A stretch of DNA of 5,732 nucleotides from Octadecabacter sp. (lineage in GTDB: Bacteria > Pseudomonadota > Alphaproteobacteria > Rhodobacterales > Rhodobacteraceae): the NCBI GenBank assembly GCA_003533975.1, contig DQCL01000017.1, positions 369 through 6,100 on the forward strand, read 5' to 3'. This document shows positions 1 to 5,732 of the stretch, in pieces. The notes below the pieces were generated by a model. That model did no database searches. It saw only the letters and a program-made list of their open reading frames with translations, and was not told the DNA's origin. Position 1 is the first letter of the stretch; each line of letters starts with the position of its first letter. A program made the translations under genes and the position numbers.

Positions 1-2720
1 TAGGCATAGGCGCGGGTCTTGGAACGCCCGACCCGCCCGCGAATTTGATACAGCTGCGCAAGGCCGAACATATCCGCGCGATGCACGATCATCGTATTCG
101 CCGTCGGAATATCGAGGCCGGATTCCACGATCGTCGTCGCCAACAACACATCAAACTTACCGTCATAAAATGCGTTCATCCGGTCATCGAGCTCACCCGC
201 CGCCATCTGACCGTTCGCCGTGACATAGCTGACTTCCGGCACTTCGCGCCTGAGGAAATCCTCAATCTCGGCCAGATCAGAAATACGCGGCACCACGAAG
301 AACGACTGCCCGCCGCGATAGTGTTCACGTAGCAATGCCTCGCGGATAGTGACCGTATCGAATTCGCTCACATAGGTGCGGATCGCAAGGCGATCCACAG
401 GCGGCGTGCCGATAATGCTGAGTTCCCGCACACCGGAAAGCGACAATTGCAACGTCCGCGGGATCGGCGTTGCTGTCAGCGTCAGCACATGAATGTCCGT
501 GCGCATCTGTTTCAGGCGCTCTTTGTGCTGCACACCAAAATGCTGTTCTTCGTCGATCACCAATAAGCCGAGGTTTTTGAACTTGATGGATTTCGCCAAC
601 AGCGCATGGGTGCCGATAACAATGTCGACCGTTCCCTTGGTGATCCCATCCCGTGTAAGTGCGGCTTCTTTTGCACTCACAAAACGTGACAAGGTCCTGA
701 CATTAATTGGAAAACCACGGAAACGTTCCGCGAAACCTTTGTAGTGCTGACGCGCCAATAACGTGGTTGGCGCAACGATCGCCACCTGAACGCCGGACAT
801 CGCCGCAACAAACGCCGCGCGGATTGCGACTTCGGTTTTACCAAAGCCCACGTCACCACAGACCAAACGGTCCATCGGCAAACCAGACCCAAGGTCGCCC
901 AACACATCCTCAATCGCTTGCAACTGGTCGTCGGTTTCCGAATAGGGGAACCGTGCAAGGAACTGATCCCACATGCCATCAGGCGGCGTCAGCGCAGGGG
1001 CAGTGCGCAACGCACGTTCGGCAGCCACGCGGATAAGGCGTTCCGCCATCTCGCGGATACGTTCCTTCAGCTTGGCCTTCTTAGCCTGCCACGCACCCCC
1101 GCCCAGCTTGTCGAGCAAGCCAACCTCATGGCCATAACGCGACAACAGTTCGATGTTTTCTACTGGCAGATAAAGCTTTGAATTTTCAGCGTATTCAAGC
1201 AACAGACACTCGTGCGCCGCACCTGCCGCCGTGACAACCTCAAGCCCCAGATAGCGTCCGACACCGTGATCCACATGAACCACCAAGTCATTCGGGCTAA
1301 GGCTTTGGGTTTCCGTCAGGAAGTTCTCAGCGCGGCGTTTCTTCTTCGTTTGGCGGATCAAACGATCCCCCAGAACGTCTTGTTCGGACACCACCGTAAG
1401 GCCCTTGGCCTCAAACCCGTGCTCTAACGCCCAGACGGCCAGATGCAGACCTGATTTACCTACCCGAGAGAAATTCGTCACAGGAATCGTCTCAGCGATC
1501 CCCTCATCCTCAATCAGACCCATCAGGCGTTCACGCGCACCCTCGGAATAGGACGCAATAACAACAGGACCGTCTTGAAGCTTTGCTTTAATATGCTGCG
1601 CTAATACCCCGAAAAGGCTGACGTTTTCTTGCTGGCGCTCCGGCGCGAAGTTGCGCCCAATGCGCCCACCGGCATCGATGACATTGGGACCGGACGGCAA
1701 AGGCAACGCTCCGAATTGCAGCACACGAAACCCATCCAGCGCCGCGTCCCACGCGGGACCATCCAGATACAACCCGTCCGGCTTGGCAGGTTTATAGACG
1801 GAATCCATCCGCCCCTTGGCCAGCATCGCCTCGCGGCGCGCATCGTACTGGTCGTCAATCGACACCCACCGCGCCTCACGCATGGCGCCGTTTTGTTCAT
1901 CCAACGTAATGGTCGCGCCCTTCACGTAGTCAAACAACGTGTCGAGCTGCTCGTGAAAGAACCCCATCCAATGTTCAACACCGGCGTGTTTTTTGCCCGC
2001 TGACACGGCCTCGTATAGCGGATCATCAGATCCAGCCGCGCCAAATTCCAAGCGGTAGGTCTGGCGAAAGCGCGTGATCGCGGCCTCGTCCAGAATAACC
2101 TCAGACACAGGCGCAAGTTCTACCACATCCAGCTTTTCGGTTGTGCGCTGGGTCGCCGGATCAAAGCGGCGCGCCCCGTCCAGATCATCGCCAAACAGGT
2201 CAAGACGCACAGGGCCAACCTGCCCCGGTGGGTAGATATCAATGATGCCGCCGCGCACGGCATAATCGCCTGGCTCCATCACAGTCGGGCTTTGCACAAA
2301 GCCCATACGCACCAAAAACGCACGCAGCGCAGGTTCATCAATGCGCGTGCCAACCCGCGCCGTAAACGCGGCCTCACGCAAAACCGAACGCGCGGGCACT
2401 TTCTGGGTCGCCGCGTTCAAAGTTGTCAGCAAGATAAAGCGCTCGGGCATCCCATGCGCCAAACCCGCGAGCACAGCCATCCGCGCAGCAGACACATCCG
2501 CATTGGGCGACACACGGTCATAGGGCAAACAATCCCACCCCGGAAACACGATCACAGGCATATCAGGCGCAAAGAACGCCAAGGCCGCCCGCGTCGCCTC
2601 TAGACGTTTATCGTCACGGCAAACATGCACCACCGCGCCCTTCTCGGCCTCGGCCAGAATCAAACGGGCGTCAAAGCCTTCCGGCGCGCCAGAAACGGTA
2701 ACGTGGGATGAAGTTTTCAT
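1..2720 (-). CDS. mfd: Transcription-repair coupling factor Mfd, C-terminus cut by window edge
   Basis: Mfd is a cytoplasmic ATP-driven DNA translocase that removes RNA polymerase stalled at template-strand lesions and recruits UvrA for nucleotide excision repair. The frame is open from an ATG at 2720 to the left edge, giving 906 complete codons with no internal stop. A UvrB-like N-terminal module is visible (LPYDRVSP at 65-72, [10 protein letters not shown] at 157-166). Next comes the CarD-like RNA-polymerase-interaction domain, with its [14 protein letters not shown] core at 477-490. The SF2 helicase motifs follow: Walker A GDVGFGKT at 622-629 (catalytic Lys628), DEEQ at 723-726, TATPIPRT at 749-756 and the motif VI core GRVGR at 895-899. 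The family is usually about 1,150 residues, so roughly 250 are outside the window: the end of the translocase module with its TRG motif, and the UvrA-masking domain 7. The start agrees with the usual family N-terminus, but its ribosome site is weak (AGG 9 bases or GGA 4 bases upstream). The upstream minus-strand gene ends 52 bp away, so the two probably share a transcript. Identity is secure. Confidence 0.97.
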   Translation of the reverse strand, partial: MKTSSHVTVSGAPEGFDARLILAEAEKGAVVHVCRDDKRLEATRAALAFFAPDMPVIVFPGWDCLPYDRVSPNADVSAARMAVLAGLAHGMPERFILLTTLNAATQKVPARSVLREAAFTARVGTRIDEPALRAFLVRMGFVQSPTVMEPGDYAVRGGIIDIYPPGQVGPVRLDLFGDDLDGARRFDPATQRTTEKLDVVELAPVSEVILDEAAITRFRQTYRLEFGAAGSDDPLYEAVSAGKKHAGVEHWMGFFHEQLDTLFDYVKGATITLDEQNGAMREARWVSIDDQYDARREAMLAKGRMDSVYKPAKPDGLYLDGPAWDAALDGFRVLQFGALPLPSGPNVIDAGGRIGRNFAPERQQENVSLFGVLAQHIKAKLQDGPVVIASYSEGARERLMGLIEDEGIAETIPVTNFSRVGKSGLHLAVWALEHGFEAKGLTVVSEQDVLGDRLIRQTKKKRRAENFLTETQSLSPNDLVVHVDHGVGRYLGLEVVTAAGAAHECLLLEYAENSKLYLPVENIELLSRYGHEVGLLDKLGGGAWQAKKAKLKERIREMAERLIRVAAERALRTAPALTPPDGMWDQFLARFPYSETDDQLQAIEDVLGDLGSGLPMDRLVCGDVGFGKTEVAIRAAFVAAMSGVQVAIVAPTTLLARQHYKGFAERFRGFPINVRTLSRFVSAKEAALTRDGITKGTVDIVIGTHALLAKSIKFKNLGLLVIDEEQHFGVQHKERLKQMRTDIHVLTLTATPIPRTLQLSLSGVRELSIIGTPPVDRLAIRTYVSEFDTVTIREALLREHYRGGQSFFVVPRISDLAEIEDFLRREVPEVSYVTANGQMAAGELDDRMNAFYDGKFDVLLATTIVESGLDIPTANTMIVHRADMFGLAQLYQIRGRVGRSKTRAYA

Positions 2721-2772
2721 AACGTCCGACCTACTGCGCAGGCTGCCCAAGTCAACCGCTAGAATCCCCTTA

Positions 2773-3297
2773 CTAGAATCCGGGGCCGATCGCCAAATTC
2801 TGATACATGCCAAACATCGACGTCACAAAGATCGAGATCATACCGATAAACTGCGTAATCACACGGTGCTTTGCCAGCCGCGCGTAAAGCGCCTCACCTT
2901 CTGGCTGCTGCTCAGCGATCACTTTTGCGGTGGACAGACTAAGCGCGCCCACCAGCGTCATCGGGAAGCCGAGCAAAAACACAGCCTGTGCAAATTCAAC
3001 GTCATAGAAAAACGCCAGAATACCGAGCGACGTTAGGAAGAATGACAAAAATGCCAACAGCACCAGCCCCGACACCTGACCGATATAAAGCAAGCGATTC
3101 ACGTTGATCCGCACCATATCGTGTAAATCAATTTCCGCCTGCCCGCCGATTTTGCGGGCCTTTTGGATCATGTCGAACGGCACGCCCAACACCCAATGGC
3201 TCACAGAGGACCAGACGACAGCCAGTGAGATCCAGAACCAGAGGTTGCTGAACGAACGCATGTCGATCACTTCAAAAAGGGTATTTGTCCAGTTCAC
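2773..3297 (-). CDS. Small four-helix membrane protein of Rhodobacteraceae, function unknown
   Basis: This 174-residue protein has four hydrophobic stretches, at about 19-38, 74-98, 102-122 and 147-165, separated by short charged loops, so it should lie in the inner membrane. I recognise it as a conserved Rhodobacteraceae family whose N-terminus carries an IDMRSFSNLW-like motif. Databases often label this family 'component of SufBCD complex'. No suf gene is present here and nothing in the sequence ties it to Fe-S assembly, so I treat that name as unproven. I chose the GTG at 3297 because the family similarity starts about there (VNWTNTLFEVIDMRSF) and a GAGAGG lies 12 bases upstream. An in-frame ATG at 3261 would give 162 residues but remove conserved-looking sequence, and extension to 3384 adds residues unlike a membrane-protein start. 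The stop TAG is followed at once by an in-frame TAA. It precedes mfd by 52 bp on the same strand and is divergent from hemB. The reading frame is sure; the function is not. Confidence 0.85.
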   Translation of the reverse strand: MNWTNTLFEVIDMRSFSNLWFWISLAVVWSSVSHWVLGVPFDMIQKARKIGGQAEIDLHDMVRINVNRLLYIGQVSGLVLLAFLSFFLTSLGILAFFYDVEFAQAVFLLGFPMTLVGALSLSTAKVIAEQQPEGEALYARLAKHRVITQFIGMISIFVTSMFGMYQNLAIGPGF

Positions 3298-3375
3298 GGG
3301 TCTTGGCAGCCTCTCAATTTCGCCGCAACCTAGCCGCGTGATGCGACAATGCCTAGCCTTGTGATGGCGCGAATT

Positions 3376-3391
3376 ACATGGCACCCCATGT
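3376..3391. promoter_or_regulatory. Perfect inverted repeat upstream of hemB
   Basis: ACATGG and CCATGT form a perfect 6-bp dyad with a CACC spacer. It ends 22 bases before the hemB ATG and lies within the 116-bp divergent region shared with the membrane-protein gene. As DNA it could be a 16-bp operator. As RNA it would be a short leader hairpin just upstream of the AAAGG ribosome site. A 6-bp dyad alone can occur by chance, so the regulatory role is inference. Confidence 0.4.
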
Positions 3392-3401
3392 GTGTGACCA
3401 G

Positions 3402-3406
3402 AAAGG
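3402..3406 (+). promoter_or_regulatory. Ribosome binding site of hemB (decides the start)
   Basis: AAAGG sits 7 bases before the ATG at 3414, a normal spacing. No comparable site precedes the longer in-frame ATG at 3378, which also lies inside the inverted repeat. This favours the 330-residue form of HemB. Confidence 0.7.
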
Positions 3407-3413
3407 CCCTGTT

Positions 3414-4406
3414 ATGACGCAACCACCCTTCCCGAACACCCGCCTGCGCCGCTTGCGTGCGACCCCTGCTTTGCGTGCGATGGTGCGTGAAAACGCGCTG
3501 ACCCCCAGTGATTTCATCTGGCCGGTATTCGTCATGGACGGAACCGATACCAGCGAACCTGTGGCGTCCATGCCCGGCGTGATGCGCCATACGGTTGATC
3601 GCATCGGGGCTGCCGCGAAAGAAGCGTATAACCTTGGCATCCCTGCGATCTGCGTCTTTCCCTATACTGGGATGGCGCAACGCACCGAGGATTGCGCATT
3701 GGCATGGTCACCCGACAACGTCGCCAACCGTGCCATTCGCGCGATCAAAGACGCCGCGCCCGACATGGCCGTGATGACAGACATCGCGCTCGACCCCTAT
3801 AACATCAACGGCCATGACGGGTTCGTTGAGAACGGCCAAATCATTAACGATCGCACTGTTGAGGCATTGGTGAAAATGGCGCTGGTGCAGGCGGAATGTG
3901 GCGCAGATATCCTCGGGCCGTCTGATATGATGGATGGGCGCGTTGGCGCGATCCGCAGCGCACTGGAATCCGCCAAACATCAAAACGTCACGATCCTTAG
4001 CTATACGGCGAAATATGCCTCTGCGTTTTATGGCCCGTTCCGCGATGCCGTTGGTGCGTCTTCTGCGCTGACGGGCGACAAGAACACCTACCAAATGGAC
4101 CCCGCCAATTCAGATGAGGCCATGCGCCTTGTTGCACGCGACCTGTCTGAAGGCGCCGATATGATCATGGTCAAACCGGGCATGCCTTACCTTGATATCG
4201 TGCAGCGCGTGAAAACCGAATTCGGCGTGCCAACCTTCGCCTACCAAGTGTCCGGCGAATACGCGATGATCCAAGCGGCAGCGCAAAACGGCTGGCTTGA
4301 CCACGACGCGGTGATGATGGAATCGCTCATGGGCTTCAAACGCGCGGGGGCTGACGGCGTGTTAACCTACTTCGCGCCCGCTGCGGCCAAACTGCTAAAC
4401 GGCTAA
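3414..4406 (+). CDS. hemB: Porphobilinogen synthase (delta-aminolevulinic acid dehydratase) HemB
   Basis: HemB condenses two 5-aminolevulinate molecules into porphobilinogen, an early cytoplasmic step toward heme, siroheme, cobalamin and, where present, bacteriochlorophyll. The 330-residue product matches the usual family length. Both active-site lysines are present: Lys200 in SYTAKYAS and the Schiff-base Lys254 in MVKPGMPYLD. The metal-site segment around 123-136 reads TDIALDPYNINGHDG, with Ala125, Asp127 and Asp135 where zinc-type enzymes have three cysteines. It is therefore not a zinc-cysteine enzyme but belongs to the Mg-type or metal-independent group typical of alphaproteobacteria and Pseudomonas. 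The N-terminal arm that holds the oligomer together is intact (about 1-30, NTRLRRLRATPALRAMVREN region). I chose the ATG at 3414 over the in-frame ATG at 3378 because of its AAAGG site and because the arm then has normal length. It is divergent from the membrane-protein gene and is followed after 100 bp by a gene with its own promoter, so it is probably a single-gene transcript. Identity is secure. Confidence 0.97.
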   Translation: MTQPPFPNTRLRRLRATPALRAMVRENALTPSDFIWPVFVMDGTDTSEPVASMPGVMRHTVDRIGAAAKEAYNLGIPAICVFPYTGMAQRTEDCALAWSPDNVANRAIRAIKDAAPDMAVMTDIALDPYNINGHDGFVENGQIINDRTVEALVKMALVQAECGADILGPSDMMDGRVGAIRSALESAKHQNVTILSYTAKYASAFYGPFRDAVGASSALTGDKNTYQMDPANSDEAMRLVARDLSEGADMIMVKPGMPYLDIVQRVKTEFGVPTFAYQVSGEYAMIQAAAQNGWLDHDAVMMESLMGFKRAGADGVLTYFAPAAAKLLNG

Positions 4407-4430
4407 AATTTGCCATCCAAAATCTAGCTG

Positions 4431-4459
4431 CTGACAGGGCGCGAATTACCGCCTATAGT
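4431..4459 (+). promoter_or_regulatory. Sigma-70-like promoter for the SYLF lipoprotein gene
   Basis: CTGACA (4431-4436) and TATAGT (4454-4459) resemble the -35 and -10 consensus, with an ideal 17-base spacer. Transcription would start near 4466 and leave a leader of about 40 bases before the ATG at 4507. The -10 box overlaps the left arm of a dyad (4451-4495), so access to it may be controlled. This is the best promoter match I found in the window by eye. Confidence 0.6.
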
Positions 4460-4495
4460 TCCCCCATAACGGGGACAAACCCCGATCCTATAGGC
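4451..4495. repeat. Dyad GCCTATAG...CTATAGGC overlapping the promoter, with an inner hairpin
   Basis: Two perfect 8-bp inverted arms, 4451-4458 and 4488-4495, flank 29 bases. Inside them CGGGG (4470-4474) and CCCCG (4480-4484) form a 5-bp stem with an ACAAA loop, and a C-run at 4461-4465 offers a competing partner for the G-run. The left arm contains most of the -10 box, so a transcript starting near 4466 would carry only the inner hairpin and the right arm. That favours a DNA-binding role for the outer dyad over an RNA one. There is no T-run after the inner stem, so it is not a typical intrinsic terminator of hemB. Confidence 0.5.
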
Positions 4496-4497
4496 AC

Positions 4498-4501
4498 GAG
4501 G
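4498..4501 (+). promoter_or_regulatory. Ribosome binding site of the SYLF lipoprotein gene
   Basis: GAGG lies 5 bases before the ATG at 4507. It begins 3 bases after the right arm of the dyad, so folding of the leader could affect its access. Confidence 0.6.
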
Positions 4502-4506
4502 CAGTT

Positions 4507-5064
4507 ATGACCCTACTCACAAGACGCAATTTTGCGCTTTCCGCGCTTGCATCCACGACGTTGTCCGCATGTGGCAATGGCATTGGCGGCAATGGCAGCG
4601 CCGTTATCGACAGCCGTGTCGATAGCACGCTGGCATTCATGTATAACAACTATTCTGGAACGCGCGACCTCGCCAACAAGGCCAGTGGCATGTTGGTGAT
4701 GCCGGTTGTTACCGAAGCCGGACTTGGGCTTGGCGGTTCTTTCGGACGCGGCGCTTTGCGCATCGGAAACTCAACCGTCGACTACTACTCCGCAGCATCT
4801 GCGAGCGCTGGCCTGCAAATTGGCGGACAGCAGTATTCGACCGTGCTGTTCTTCATGACGCAAGACGCGCTTATCGACTTCCGTCGCGCGAACGGCTGGG
4901 CCGCTGGCGCAGACATCGAATACGCGCTGCAAGACACAGGCGAATCTATACGTGCTGAAACCACGACCTCCCTCGCTCCTGTGATTGCGGTTGTGTTTGC
5001 TCAGGCGGGTTTCCGCGCTGGCGCAACGGTCGAAGGCACCAAATACACGCGCATTATCCCGTAA
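4507..5064 (+). CDS. SYLF/Ysc84-domain lipoprotein
   Basis: This 185-residue protein starts with a lipoprotein signal peptide: TRRNF at 5-9, a hydrophobic stretch at 10-19 and the lipobox LSAC ending at Cys22. The paired arginines followed by Phe resemble a twin-arginine (Tat) motif, so it may be exported folded, but a Sec lipoprotein signal is also possible. The mature protein begins Cys-Gly-Asn with no Asp at +2, which in proteobacteria usually means sorting to the outer membrane. A Gly/Asn/Ser-rich linker (about 23-35) leads into a SYLF (Ysc84) domain filling about 40-185. Visible marks are ASGMLVMPVV, the glycine-rich GLGLGGSFGRG, AGLQIGGQQYS and the closing GATVEGTKYTRI. In eukaryotes this domain binds phosphoinositides and actin; bacterial members are secreted or lipid-anchored proteins without a settled role. 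It has its own promoter and GAGG site, and converges with the dehydrogenase-like gene downstream. Family assignment is strong; the biological role is unknown. Confidence 0.92.
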   Translation: MTLLTRRNFALSALASTTLSACGNGIGGNGSAVIDSRVDSTLAFMYNNYSGTRDLANKASGMLVMPVVTEAGLGLGGSFGRGALRIGNSTVDYYSAASASAGLQIGGQQYSTVLFFMTQDALIDFRRANGWAAGADIEYALQDTGESIRAETTTSLAPVIAVVFAQAGFRAGATVEGTKYTRIIP

Positions 5065-5065
5065 A

Positions 5066-5120
5066 GTGTACATACAGGATGTGTACAGCTTGTGTACGCG
5101 TTGTGTACGCCGTGTGACTA
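5066..5120. repeat. GTGTAC repeat array between convergent genes
   Basis: GTGTAC occurs four times, at 5066, 5081, 5092 and 5103. From 5080 it becomes a tandem 11-base repeat: TGTGTACAGCT (5080-5090), TGTGTACGCGT (5091-5101), TGTGTACGCCG (5102-5112) and a partial copy TGTGACTA (5113-5120). The first two GTGTAC copies extend to the palindrome TGTACA and could pair with each other as a 6-bp stem with a 9-base loop. The array fills almost the whole 53-bp gap between the stop of the SYLF gene and the stop of the minus-strand gene, and its last partial copy contains that TAG stop. No T-run or strong terminator stem was seen. Confidence 0.75.
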
Positions 5121-5732
5121 CGCTCTGAGCCGCTCCCCCTTGGGGTCAAACGGCGGCTCAGCCAAGACCACTCCACGGTGCGGTTTTCCAAGGATCATCA
5201 CATCCACTTCCGCCCCTGCGGGGGTGTCTTTAAGGTAACCAAGTGCCAAACTCATATCGACGGAATAACCGAACGCGCCAGACGTCACACGGCCAACTGG
5301 CGTGCCATCAGGCAGGAAAATCGGCTCGCCACCTGTTGCATCTGCTGTTGTAATCTCTTGCACATGGATCAATGACAATACCTCACGTGATGGATTATCT
5401 TTGACCTCCAAGTATCTGTTTTTATGTAAAAATTCCTTTCCGACCTTGATTAAACGATCAAGCCCAACTTCTTGTGGCCAATACTCTGGCGAATACTCAC
5501 GCCCCCATGATCCATACCCCTTTTCAACGCGCAAAGACATCAAGGCGCGGCTGCCAACAGGCCCGCCACTTTCCAATTCAGCCGCTACCAAAAGCGCTTG
5601 ATAAACAGCAGCTTGGTCTTCCGCCTTACAGTGGATTTCCCACCCAAGATCGCCCGTAAAAGACACCCGAAGCGCAAGGCAGGTCGCACCCGCAATCTCC
5701 AACCACTTTGATCGCATGAACGGAAAGTCACC
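5118..5732 (-). CDS. FAD-dependent dimethylglycine/sarcosine dehydrogenase-like protein, C-terminal GcvT part only
   Basis: The frame is open from the right edge to a TAG at 5118-5120, giving the last 204 residues of a longer protein; the in-frame ATG at 5717 is internal, since coding continues upstream as GDFPF. The segment belongs to the GcvT (aminomethyltransferase) folate-binding family. It shows RVSFTGDLGWE at about 22-32 of the visible part, SRALMSLRVEKGYGSWGRE at about 61-79, and a C-terminal barrel with VGRVTSGAFGYSVDMSLALGYL at about 146-167. The EKGYGSWGREYSP-type segment is characteristic of the roughly 800-residue flavoproteins that join an N-terminal FAD/DAO oxidase domain to a GcvT domain and demethylate dimethylglycine, sarcosine or related amines, passing the methyl carbon to tetrahydrofolate. 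The FAD domain is outside the window, so the substrate cannot be told. A stand-alone GcvT protein or DmdA-type demethylase is less likely. The middle is AT-rich compared with neighbouring genes. Confidence 0.85.
   Translation of the reverse strand, partial: GDFPFMRSKWLEIAGATCLALRVSFTGDLGWEIHCKAEDQAAVYQALLVAAELESGGPVGSRALMSLRVEKGYGSWGREYSPEYWPQEVGLDRLIKVGKEFLHKNRYLEVKDNPSREVLSLIHVQEITTADATGGEPIFLPDGTPVGRVTSGAFGYSVDMSLALGYLKDTPAGAEVDVMILGKPHRGVVLAEPPFDPKGERLRA

Noticed and set aside
677..979. Minus-strand frames at 677-979, 1601-1900 and 1922-2116 suggesting a broken mfd
   Set aside because: They are in a different frame from mfd. The mfd frame itself is open without interruption across all of them and gives the expected Mfd motifs in order.
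1629..2003. Plus-strand open frame of 124 codons, and other plus-strand frames at 45-332, 707-1036 and 2292-2603
   Set aside because: All lie opposite the strongly recognised mfd reading frame, are Arg/His-rich as expected of antisense shadows in GC-rich DNA, and resemble no family I know.
2728..2755. Possible mfd promoter on the minus strand, TTGACT (2750-2755) with TAGGTC (2728-2733) and a 16-base spacer
   Set aside because: The -10 half is poor and the start would fall almost on the ATG, leaving no leader. I regard co-transcription with the upstream gene as more likely.
3378..3413. Longer HemB start at the ATG at 3378, adding 12 residues
   Set aside because: It lacks a ribosome site and lies inside an inverted repeat, and the 330-residue form from 3414 fits the family length and has AAAGG at 7 bases.
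3330..4304. Minus-strand frames opposite hemB (3330-3680, 3374-3640, 3708-4094, 4110-4304)
   Set aside because: They are antisense to a complete hemB with intact catalytic residues, and have no family resemblance or convincing ribosome site.
4470..4484. CGGGG-ACAAA-CCCCG as an intrinsic terminator for hemB
   Set aside because: The stem is only 5 bp, has no following T-run, and lies downstream of the next gene's promoter.
4771..5073. Minus-strand frame of 100 codons opposite the SYLF gene, and plus-strand frames at 5178-5659
   Set aside because: They are antisense shadows of the SYLF lipoprotein gene and of the GcvT-domain gene, both of which show clear family motifs.
5066..5120. CRISPR array
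   Set aside because: The repeated unit is only 11 bases with no unique spacers of normal length, and no cas gene is nearby.

Overview
The window looks like a piece of a chromosome from an alphaproteobacterium of the Rhodobacterales (Roseobacter group). This rests on the style of the proteins, a GC content judged by eye in the high fifties, a HemB with an Asp/Ala-type metal site, a small membrane protein of the kind carried by Rhodobacteraceae, and a GcvT-type C-terminal domain of the kind found in methylamine or dimethylglycine-type flavoenzymes. I ran no search, so the assignment is inference from recognised families.

Layout, left to right. Bases 1-2720 (minus) are the first 906 codons of mfd, the transcription-repair coupling factor. 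The gene runs off the left edge and has no internal stop or frameshift. Bases 2773-3297 (minus) encode a small protein with four predicted membrane segments. It lies 52 bp upstream of mfd on the same strand and is probably co-transcribed with it. Bases 3298-3413 are a divergent intergenic region with a perfect 6-bp inverted repeat. Bases 3414-4406 (plus) are a complete hemB (porphobilinogen synthase). Bases 4407-4506 hold a good sigma-70-like promoter overlapped by a long dyad, then the leader of the next gene. Bases 4507-5064 (plus) encode a SYLF/Ysc84-domain lipoprotein with a twin-arginine-like signal peptide. Bases 5065-5117 separate two convergent genes and are filled by a small array of GTGTAC repeats at about one helical turn. 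Bases 5118-5732 (minus) are the last 204 codons of a gene running in from the right edge, the GcvT-like folate-binding end of what is probably an FAD-dependent dimethylglycine/sarcosine dehydrogenase-like protein.

The genes do not form one pathway: DNA repair, tetrapyrrole synthesis, an envelope lipoprotein and one-carbon/methylamine catabolism sit side by side as housekeeping neighbours. I saw no mobile element, RNA gene, CRISPR array or defence system, and no stretch over 300 bases lacks a gene. I do not see a clearly new biological system. The items most worth a second look are non-coding: the GTGTAC array at 5066-5120, the promoter-overlapping dyad at 4451-4495, and the inverted repeat ahead of hemB at 3376-3391.
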